Below, one piece after another: positions 55,561 to 64,000 of a stretch of DNA of 64,000 nt. Source of the stretch: Channallabes apus (taxonomy: Eukaryota; Chordata; Actinopteri; Siluriformes; Clariidae); the NCBI GenBank assembly GCA_030522415.1, contig CM060113.1:3062967-3126966 (forward strand), given 5' to 3'. Position 1 is the stretch's first letter. Each line of letters begins with the position of its first letter. A program made the translations under genes and the position numbers. The notes under the pieces are model-generated. The model did not search any database and was not told the origin of the DNA. It was given only the letters and a program-made list of their open reading frames with translations.

Positions 55561-56584
55561 GCCCTGTTTGGTGAACTGAGCAGTTCTTCCTGCATCTATA
55601 GCTGAGCCAAGAAGAAGTTAGAAATGATTTGCTGGATAATCTACTGTATATTGTATATATGCTTGATTTTACTGTATGTGTCTATTAGCAATACTGTCGG
55701 TGTGGCTGAAATATTCACGCATTAGAAAGGCAGATGATGCTTCTCGATAAAAAGCCTATAACAGTAACAGACCGTGATCATTCTGAAAAAACGGGTTGGA
55801 GCAAATACAAACATTTTACAAACTAAATTACAGAATGAGCAGATAGGAATCACTTCTTGTGATCGAGTCACACTCCAAGATTTTAACCTTAACAGTTATT
55901 GAGATGTGTTAACTTTACGCACTCATGAATCACAAATGTCAAAATATAAGAACCTTGACAGCTATTGATGACGCCCCAAGTAATTATACTATAGAGATGA
56001 GGAATTACTACCAAAGGTGATTTGGCCTGAAGTCTAAAATGGAGTTAATGGCACTCCAAAAGAACAATTTTTAAAGGTGGAAATCTAAATTTCGCTTTTC
56101 AGAAGTGTGCTGTCAGACACTGTTAGCACAGGTAATGGGATTTTTTTTTAGTTTTGCATGAATATTCATATTTTAGCTTCATTGTCACACACAATTATGT
56201 AAAATTTGCTCTTTATAACAGATATTTTTTTCCTTCAAACCTGACAACGTGTGCATGTATCTCCTTAGGGAATAACTGAGGAACTGCATATGGTATTGCG
56301 TTCATCTATTACATCATCAGGGTCGTTTTTCCTATTTGCACAATTTCCTATTTGCGTCAGTAATCCGTGTACAGTAAATGTCAATTGCCAGGAAATAGAT
56401 GCATAAATGACACATGATTATTTTAGGCAACCTTGGGCAATAATTTGAAGCTGCAAAAGCATTTACCAGATCATTTGAACCTATTTGCATAATTTTCCTG
56501 CTGAAATCTTGTTTTTTTTTTTTTTATTATTATTATTTAACTACAACTTGAAGTCGGCAAGAAGTTTGTACAGCAACATAACAT
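55561..56584. other. Unassigned sequence
   Basis: No recognisable feature; a poly-T run near 56511-56525. Confidence 0.5.
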
Positions 56585-56835
56585 TTACCGCATTCAACAG
56601 GTACCCTTATCCCGCGTGACTTACACTCGATAAACATCTGAGCAGTTGAGAGTTAAGGTTCTGGCTCGAGGGCCCGACAGCGGCAGCATGCTACAGTAGT
56701 GCAGGGGATTGAACTCATGACCTTTCAATCAGTAGTCTAACATCTTAACCCGTGTGCCAGCTTCGACAGAACATTCCATGGAGATATCTGACTCAGCCGT
56801 GTCATTATAAGTCATCTTTGCTTTTCTCAAACCCC
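56585..56835 (-). repeat. SINE family B plus flank, duplicate 1
   Basis: The SINE part has the order tail-body-B box-A box on the plus strand (GAGCAGTTGAGAGTTAAGGT, CTCATGACCTTTCAATCA, TAACATCTTAACCCGTGTGC). Similarity with 57366-57570 continues about 65 bp past the SINE (GAACATTCCATGGAGATATC), so a larger unit was duplicated. Confidence 0.8.
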
Positions 56836-56862
56836 CTATATACACACACATGAACAAATTTA

Positions 56863-57358
56863 CAGGTCTGTGAAAAAGTCTTGAGACAGCCTTCATTTCT
56901 TCATATTAAATTAAACCAAATAATGTTGATTAAATTAAAGAAATGGGAACAAATGTTTTACTGTGTCAGGCTGCAATGTGCCTAAAGTTACTATTTAAAA
57001 ACTGTCTGATTATGTAACAGCCTCAGCAGCAGCGACCTCATTTCCCCTCTCGTCTGTTCCAACCTCTCAGCATTCAGCATCAGCAGTAAACTAATCACCA
57101 CCTGATCATCTGTCATCATGTGCACCAGTTTCTCACTGGGTCAGGACTTAAGTTAGATGTTTTTATGCTTGAATGATGTATAATGATCACTGTGTGGGTT
57201 AACAAACCAAAAAAACACTCCTCTGAAACTGCTCAGGTACAGGGACTGGAGTGAACAAACTGAGAGACAAAAGAGTCTGACGAGCTCAAGAGTACATTAA
57301 ACATGCAAGAAGCAAAATATGAAGAAATGATGGTTCTCAAGACTTGTGCACAGTCCTG
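56863..57358 (+). mobile_element. 0.5-kb Tc1/mariner-type MITE, copy 3 (complete)
   Basis: Left end CAGGTCTGTGAAAAAGTCTT and right end, on the other strand, CAGGACTGTGCACAAGTCTT are flanked by TA on both sides (56861-56862 and 57359-57360). At 496 bp without a frame it is a non-autonomous element. It serves as reference for the copies at 14151 and 38765. Confidence 0.92.
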
Positions 57359-57365
57359 TACATTT

Positions 57366-57570
57366 AGCTCGATATACATCAGAGCAGTTGAGAGTTAAGG
57401 TTCTGGCTCGAGGGCTCAACAGCGGCAGCTTGGTAGTGCTGGGGCTTGAACTCGTGACCTTTCAATCATTTGTCTAACTTCTTAGCCACGGTGCCAGTTT
57501 CAGTGGAACATTCCATTGAGATATCTGACGCCACCGTGGCATTAAAAGTCATTTCTTTGCTTTTTTTTAT
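57366..57570 (-). repeat. SINE family B plus flank, duplicate 2
   Basis: GAGCAGTTGAGAGTTAAGGT, CTCGTGACCTTTCAATCA and GAACATTCCATTGAGATATC align with duplicate 1. The MITE lies between the two. A fragment in inverse orientation (ATCTCGATGGAATGTTCCGC) occurs at 58438-58475. Confidence 0.8.
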
Positions 57571-57824
57571 CCATGCACGGAGTAAAATGCTACAGAGACT
57601 GATTACTCTTATTGTGGTGACTGGGGACTTGTGACTGCAGTCGCTCAGCAGCTCAGGACTGGAATTTCCTACAGTTTTGGACCGGAGCCTCCTATAACAA
57701 AACTGGGCTCCTTCTGTTATATCTTCTGTTATACTGAACTTGCAGCCGCAAAACACACAGTTTGACTTATTGACAGTATTTTTGACTGCAAAACAATCCC
57801 TGCTATCCGTTATCACATACTGTA

Positions 57825-57990
57825 AATCGGGATGGGTTCCCTGAGGAGTCGGGTTCCTCACGGGTTCCTCCTCTTCAGGGATCATTTTGATTTCTACATA
57901 CTTTCTCATACATTTCATACTCATTCCCATAATTGTCTTTTGTGTCTGTAAAGCTGCTTTGCGACAATGACCATTGCTAAAATTTAATCG
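57825..57990 (+). mobile_element. Diverged L2/CR1-type LINE 3' end
   Basis: CGGGATGGGTTCCCTGAGGA, then GTAAAGCTGCTTTGCGACAA match the 3' block at 10320-10530 with deletions. No coding sequence. Confidence 0.8.
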
Positions 57991-57993
57991 AAT

Positions 57994-58236
57994 TGAGGCG
58001 GTACAATGGCGTAGAGGTTAGCACCATCTCCTAGCACCATGTTCTTCCTCCGGGTACTCCGGTTTCCTCCCACCGTGCAAAGACATGCAGATTAGGAGAA
58101 TCGGTGTTCCCAAATTGTGTAAATGTGTGTGTGTGCCCCACCTCAAGCCCTAGGTCTCCGGGGATAGACTCGAGGACCCCTGAGACCCTGTATACAGGAT
58201 AAAGCGGTATAGACAACAAGTGAGTGAGTGAGTGAA
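57994..58236 (+). mobile_element. SINE family A, internally shortened
   Basis: GGCGGTACAATGGCGTAGAG (A box) is followed directly by the body (CTCCGGGTACTCCGGTTTCC, CATGCAGATTAGGAGAATCG), so the B-box region is deleted. The tail is GTGAGTGAGTGAG. It abuts the LINE tail on its left. Confidence 0.85.
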
Positions 58237-59922
58237 CTGAATTGAGTCTAGTTCAAATTAGACTAGTACTGAGTCCAAGAAAAGAAATCCAGTTATGTAA
58301 AAGATCAGCCTGCCTATAAACATGCAGGTCATTTCTTCACATAAGATCAGAATCTGGAAGTGACAGGTTGTTTGATTAATCTCACACTTTCCCTCATGCA
58401 GGTCAAGATACAGAGACAATACACACAACAGTTCCATATCTCGATGGAATGTTCCGCGAAAGCTGGTGACGTCAAATGTTAAGATCTTACATGCATAATA
58501 AAATTTTCCCCATGACCACGAGAACCTTGAGGTTCATTTTGATACCAAATCTGGCAGATTATAGAATTCCAGTCCATAGTGTCTTACTGCCTATAGTGCT
58601 TAATTCTTGCAGAAGTAAAGTTTTCTCATGTAGCAGTTTCCACGCGACACTTCCACATAGCTCACTTTTAATGACCAGACTAGCTGAGACTGCTCCACGG
58701 GTCAGCCATCCTCCTGCTCTCTATTAAACACACTGTTGCATGTTTAATCAGGACACTTGTACTGCAGGAAGATGCTGCGATTCCTCTTCTTGATATTTTC
58801 ACTCAGCACAGTTGGATCGCTGCGCCGTGACACTCATCCAGAGCTGGTCATTTGGTGTAATTAGCGTCACACGGTCCCATGTAGTATCGAGAGATGGTAT
58901 TTTATTATTTTTCTTTTCTATCAATCAGCATACCTACTCAATTATTTTTTAAGTAAATGTAAGTAGACATTTTTCCTCCTCTTGTCTTCAGGGTGCACTG
59001 GGACACATTAGTATTCACACCACAAACCTTATGTGACCGTGTGTGTCCCTGACTGATCGAATCATGGGGTGTCTTGATGACGAATTTGACCCTCCTCACC
59101 CCTGTAGTTAACGCCGCCCGGTTGTGACGGCATCGCCCCCGTACAGATGTTAATCCTCAGTTCTAACGAGACTTCGGAGCATTATAATGGCTTATAATCA
59201 CAGCACTGACTAAACACACACACTAGTTCTTCACTAACTGCAGTTTTAAAGCTTCTCCATCTCGCACACACACATACACCAACCTACACACAGTTTTACA
59301 CCGTTTCGTGCTCGTCTCAAGCCCCTGTGGCCTCTCTCACCCGCTCTACGATCCTGTCCAAACACATTTTACAGCCGCTGTGGTGGAAAACAAGGCTCTC
59401 GAACCTCAGATGTTTCTCCACGCTTGCAGGCCGTATAAACTCTCACTTCTCACTCATTAAAGCTGATTTGGGATTATTTACAGGGCATCGGGAAGCCGAG
59501 TAAACACGATTAGGTTGGGCTATATAGCGGGGTCAATATTTTCATAGGCAACTCTAATTAATAAAACATAACACACGATGTAACGGCTGTGTGTTCAGCA
59601 TCAAACACCAGGGAAGTTTAAACACTGGTTTTGGCTTTGGAACATGAAGAATCACTGACCCCTGGTGGTAGATTGTAGGTAACTGACGTTCAATGAACAT
59701 CAGACGCAAGATGTGTTTTAATTGCAAATGTTTTAATTCCGTTATGCAGCTGAGCTCAGGGTTTTAATTCAGACTACTGATTGTGTTTTAATGTCATGAA
59801 ATTAGTTCCACCCCTTAAACACAGACCCCCCTTGTTTTTTTTAATAAGTTTTTTAAAATGTTTACATTGAAGTTGCAATTCAATTTGCAGGCAGCAGACG
59901 GCGCTTGACTTCTCGATTCGGT
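58237..59922. other. Unassigned sequence
   Basis: Apart from the inverted fragment at 58438-58475 I recognise no repeat or gene. Confidence 0.45.
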
Positions 59923-60010
59923 ACGGCGGTACCTCGGCATACAGTACGAATTTGATCGAAATTTTGTATTGCAAAACACATCAAAACATTTAGAAAAGAC
60001 ATGTAAATAA
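59923..60010 (+). mobile_element. Pogo/Tigger terminus, fragment
   Basis: GGCGGTACCTCGGCATACAG, then ACGAATTTGATC matches the left end of Tigger-like elements (CAGTGGTACCTCGG). The body and right end are missing. Confidence 0.6.
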
Positions 60011-60109
60011 ATAGACATTAAACCTTAATTTCTGATTCTTCTTGGCACTGGCTGCTTTAAAAACCAAACTGAAAGTGGCTCCTTTTTCTTCTTGCTACCG
60101 AACTTTGAA

Positions 60110-61115
60110 GATCCCAATGAGTGCAGTGGCCTCCATCAAGCCGTCCAGCCAAACTGAGCACCTGGAGGAGAAGGGAACATGATGGTCACTCTGAAAGAGC
60201 TCCAGTGGTTCTCTGTGGAGAGAGGAGAACCTTCCAGAAGAACAACCATCTCTGTAGCACTCCCTCATTAGGCCTGCATGGTAGAGTGGCCAGACAGAAG
60301 CCACTACTCAGTAAAAGTCACATGACAGCCCAACTGGAGTTTTCCAAAAGGCATCTGAAGGACTCTCGTACTATGAGGAACAATTGTTTTTGTTGTTGTT
60401 GAAGCACCTTTGGCACCAAAGCTACAAAATGTTTTCCTCTGGAAGGTTCTCCTCTCTCCACAGAGAAATGCTGGAGCTCTTCCAGACTGAACATCAGGTT
60501 CTTGGTCACCTCCTCAACTAAGGCCCTTCTCCCCTGATCGTCTCCTCTAGGAAGAGTCCTGGTGATTCCAAGCTTCTTCCATTTATGGATGATGGAGGCC
60601 ACTGTGCTCATCTGGACCTTCAATGCTGCAGATATTTTTCTGTACCCTTCCACAGACCTGTGCCTCGATACACTTCTGTCTGAGAGGTCTACAGACAACT
60701 CCTTGGACTTGATGGCTTGGTTTGTGCTCTGACATGCACTGTTAACTAGCTGTGGGACCTTATAAAGACAGGTGTGTGTCTTTCCAAATAATGTCCAATC
60801 AACTGAATTTACCACAGGTGGACTCCAATCAAGTTGTGGAAACATCTCAAGGATGATCAGCAGAAACAGGATGACCCTGAGCTCAATATTGAGTGTCATG
60901 GCGAAGGGGGTGAATACTTATGTACGTCATTTTTGTTTGTTTTTTATTTTTTTGTGAATTTCATCAGGTTTCAAATGAACTTCTTTCACATTGTCATTAT
61001 GGCGTATTGTTTGTAGAATTTAGAGGACAATAATGAATTTAATCCATTTTGGAATAAGGCTGTAACGTACTGTAGCAAAATGTGGAAAACGTGAAGCGCT
61101 GTGAATACGTTCTGG
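60110..61115. pseudogene. Rearranged Tc1-like transposon with inverted 5' halves
   Basis: The minus-strand frame 60899-60318 carries KSKELSVDLSDRSVSRHRSV, then YRKISAALKVQMSTVASIIH and KWKKLGITRTLPR, the N-terminal helix-turn-helix of a common fish Tc1 family. Its 5' UTR and terminus run to about 61110 (GCGCTGTGAATACGTTCTGG). On the plus strand, 60120-60380 contains an overlapping part of the same gene in the opposite direction (GAGAGGAGAACCTTCCAGAA, GAGTGGCCAGACAGAAGCCA, TTTTCCAAAAGGCATCTGAA). Both catalytic regions are missing. The result is two 5' halves facing each other, so no transposase can be produced. Confidence 0.85.
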
Positions 61116-61129
61116 ATGCTCTCTATCTG

Positions 61130-61690
61130 TCTGAAGTTTAACCTGCACCATGAAGTGAAATCTAAATGTGGAGTAAAAGTGATGTTATGAACAGTTATTT
61201 AATGGATCTAATAATCTACTGTATAATAATCTACTAATGCGCTACTGTCTCAATGTAAACAAACACCTGCAGCAATAGATATTAATTAGAAAAGATAAAG
61301 TGAATATTTTGACTGGGATTAGTTCATATTTTCACTTTGTCTGAAATAACAGCGCTGAAGTGGTATAAGTGAATTTTAACACGCTGGAGTCGTTTTAAGA
61401 CAAAACTTCATCTTTATCTGATCTACTTTTTCCATTTCTCATCTGTGATTCTCTCTCCGATTACCGAACAGGGAGTGTATTTGTCTGAGCACCAAAGAAG
61501 GACAACTTAGTGTAAACAAGGCGTCAGATACTCAACCTTACAGAATGTCATTTCTGTCTATTAATAAGTTAGACAGAGAGTTCTGCTGTACAGAAAGACA
61601 CACGTACACGTACGTGGACATCAACCTCAAATAATAATAATAATAATAATCATAATAATATAACATTAAAGGTCAGCAGATTATTATTTA
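61130..61690 (+). repeat. Unclassified dispersed repeat, copy 2 (empty site)
   Basis: Nearly identical to copy 1 (27585-28490) without its MITE. It extends at the 3' end through an (AAT)n run to ACATTAAAGGTCAGCAGATT, which is shared with copy 3. It starts immediately after the Tc1 relic. Confidence 0.88.
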
Positions 61691-62700
61691 GATTTAACCT
61701 TTTAACTGTTGCTACAACTATTTTCCCATTAATTCGAGTATTTATGCTCGTAGGAGATCAAAGCCTTGCTACCCACCTGCAGTACCTATAATGGGCCACC
61801 AGGGTACATTAACACTGTTTTATGTTTTAACGCTCGATGCTCCTACAATAGCACGTTCCTTAGGTAATCACCATCCTAATCAGACCCAATGATTTCTGCA
61901 CAAAAGAGATGATTTGTGCTTTATATGTTTCCTTGTTTCAGTATGGAGTTTGTAAAGAGTTCCTGTGTAGCTTGTGGCTAAACCGAGTGATCGAGTTCGA
62001 GAACTACGAGTTCACTTGCTTGGAACAAAACAATTTCCTGACACAATGCCGAGATAATTAAGTTGCTGTTGCTACCAAATAATAAGTGTGGCTCTATCAG
62101 ATGCCGGCGGAGTAAAATGAGGTTAGCGGAGATAAGCTAAGGTAGGCTGCAGGCACGACTGAAATGAACAAACTCCGAATAAGCGCCGTGGTCTGTAATT
62201 GCAAGATTGGTCTATAGTTTCAGATCGACTTCGACGCAGTTCAAGAAGAAGAAGAAATCAATTCTGGGACTGAAGGTGATTTACAGCCTTCGCTCATGCT
62301 AACGTCGTCCCCTGGACTCTCGCCACTGTGATGAGAGCCGAGAGCACGACGGCACAAAGCAGCGACAGAGCGCTGAAGTGATACAGAAACTAAAGGACCA
62401 TGAAAGAGGGAGGATAAAAAGAGATGAAGAGGACTCTGGGTCGATTATGACCGTGCATACGGGAATTAAGGGTCATAAACATCTGACTAGCTCTGACTGC
62501 CGCAGCGTAGGAGGCTCTTTATACACTCAAGTGACTACCGGCTTTGTGTTTCAAACTCTCACACACACACACACACACACACTGCAACCTTCAACTCACC
62601 CTGATACTCAGTGTTAGAGTATAAAACACACACACACACACACACACACCGCTGAACTTCATAGAAACAGGTACGATCTGAAGTGGAGCTACTCAAGGCA
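61691..62700. other. Unassigned sequence with (CA)n
   Basis: CA tracts lie at 62560-62581 and 62624-62649. No gene recognised. Confidence 0.5.
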
Positions 62701-63119
62701 CTGCTGCAGAAAATCCTGGATTCTGACTGGCTGGATGTTAAACGCTATTTATTCCTCTACTCGTCTTTTTGATAAAATACTAACTGAGATTCTCACTCTT
62801 CAATCTGTTTTTAAAGGAACATTATGTAGATTTATTCAGTTTTTCTCTGAGAGGAGATTTGTGATTGACAGCTCATGCCATTTTGTTCAAATTTACCGTG
62901 ATAAAACACTCAGAGAGCATGCTGTAACGGGAAACTCATCAGTGATGAATTACTGTTACCATGACGAAGGTGATTATTGTCCAATAACAGCACATCATGA
63001 GGTGTTTGATTGCTGTCATACAGGACATCACGCTGTTTTTCATCTATTAAAACATTCTGGAAGGGTATTAATCTCCACTCTGTAAATTATAGGCTTCTGT
63101 ATTAATCAGTTGCAAAAAT
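62701..63119 (+). other. Unassigned, possibly a transposon fragment
   Basis: A 116-codon frame (62735-63085) has no motif that I recognise. ATTCTGACTGGCTGGATGTT and AACATTCTGGAAGGGTATTA remind me of fish DNA-transposon ends, but I cannot place termini. I do not call a gene. Confidence 0.3.
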
Positions 63120-63620
63120 AATGGTACCCATTATGGAAGCTATATACTGTATGTATACGCCCCTTCCTGATTTTTGTATAGATTTTTTGCAGATTTGTCA
63201 CACTTTAATAAATCAGATCATCAAGCACATTTTAATATTACAACAAAAAAAAACAGAATCAATACAACTGCATTTTGTAAACGATGATTTCATCTGTAAA
63301 GGGAAGAAAGCTGTCCGAACCTGCCTGGCCCTGAGTGAAAAAAATAATTGCCCCTAAACTCATTAACTGGTTATGTCACCCTTGGCGTCAACAGCTGCAA
63401 TGAATCATTCGCGATAACTGTGGAGGAACTTTGGCCCACTCTTCTTTGCAGAATTGTTTTAATTCAGCCACATTAGAGGGTTTTCGGGTTTAAGGTCATC
63501 TCAATCAGTCCAGACTTTGAATGTTTTTCAGCTTGAGGTCACGACCTGATGGCCGGATATTCTCCTGTGGGATTTTATGGTAGAGCACAGAATTCCACAG
63601 AATTCCACAGTTCCCTCAAT
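63120..63620 (-). pseudogene. Tc1-like relic, same family as the 17-kb fold-back element
   Basis: AATTGCCCCTAAACTCATTA, CTTTGGCCCACTCTTCTTTG and CAGAATTGTTTTAATTCAGC correspond to 17270-17410. TTGAGGTCACGACCTGATGG and GATATTCTCCTGTGGGATTT continue into the transposase middle. It is more decayed than the fold-back copy and has lost its outer terminus. Confidence 0.8.
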
Positions 63621-63639
63621 TACAGTATGGAAAGTCAAA

Positions 63640-64000
63640 TAAATAAATAAAAATTTTATTTGTCACATACACAGTCATACACAGTACGATATGCAGTGAA
63701 ATGCTTACACGACCGCCAGTGACCTTAAAAAGAGAATTAAATCTTATAGTAAGAAATAAATATGAATAAAAGAAATACGATAGGATAGGAAAATTAAAAC
63801 TTAACTAGAATAAAAATAGAAATAAAAATAAAAATAGAAGTATAAATAAAAATAGAAGTATAGCTATACATAAAATAGAAATAAAAATAGAAATATACTG
63901 TACAATAGAAATTTCTTTTTTAAATTGAAATTTGGTGGAGGAAGTATGGTGTGCAAGTATGCATAGAAAAAGTGTCTTATTAAGGTGCCTTATTAAAGTG
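63640..64000 (+). repeat. TTTTATTTGTCACATACACA repeat, runs off the window
   Basis: Second copy of the family at 4262-4500, with an AATAGAAATAAAA-rich extension. The window ends within it. Confidence 0.75.

Noticed and set aside
62735..63085. 116-residue frame as a gene
   Set aside because: No domain, ordinary AT-rich composition, and surroundings resemble transposon debris.

Overview
The window is non-coding, repeat-rich teleost chromosomal DNA. The evidence is AT-rich sequence full of CA/TA microsatellites, many Tc1/mariner relics of types common in ray-finned fish, tRNA-derived SINEs, an L2/CR1-type LINE, pogo/Tigger relics and hAT and TTAA-type DNA transposons. Repeat flavour suggests an otophysan, perhaps catfish-like; that is inference, not proof. 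I see no host protein gene, no functional tRNA or rRNA and no CRISPR array. Every reading frame I can assign belongs to a mobile element.

Layout. 1-3216: DNA transposon with CACYCTAAAAAATGCT ends, carrying an exon-like segment and a nested, perfectly bounded hAT element. 3751-5626: TTAA-flanked element holding a repeat with a 40-bp palindrome around (TA)n and two tRNA-Glu-like pseudogenes. 7271-8340: diverged tandem triplication. 10188-14660: LINE tails, a Tc1 relic and the first copy of a 0.5-kb MITE. 16700-18530: an old repeat split by a Tc1 fold-back element with 439-bp inverted arms. 19.5-38 kb: scattered RTE, Tc1, SINE and LINE fragments, a 0.4-kb mariner-type MITE whose empty site survives elsewhere in the window, and SINE-in-LINE nesting. 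38.7-40.0 kb: MITE interrupted by a Tigger relic whose terminus has expanded into a minisatellite. 42.8-46.1 kb: SINEs, microsatellites, mariner relic. 46526-53187: a nearly complete 4.5-kb LINE on the minus strand (truncated esterase, APE endonuclease, reverse transcriptase). 54-64 kb: Tc1 relics, SINEs, the third MITE copy and a repeat also found at 27.6-28.5 kb and near 37.8 kb.

The most notable object is at 49431-51622, inside the LINE. It is a young 2,192-bp LTR retrotransposon: 357-bp LTRs with one visible difference, TG...CA ends, 5-bp target duplication GACGC, TATA box, AATAAA and a polypurine tract. It has no protease, RT, RNase H or integrase. Its only frame encodes a 513-residue protein with an acidic N-terminus, a short coiled coil, eight 23-residue repeats and six 10-residue repeats. 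Its predicted mRNA 5' end (GTCTAGCAA, 31 bp after TATAAATAG) is perfectly complementary to TTGCTAGAC, 2 nt after the 5' LTR. That is the arrangement expected for Tf1/sushi-type self-primed reverse transcription. I read it as a non-autonomous, self-primed LTR element with an orphan repeat protein. Removing it and one target copy restores the LINE reading frame.
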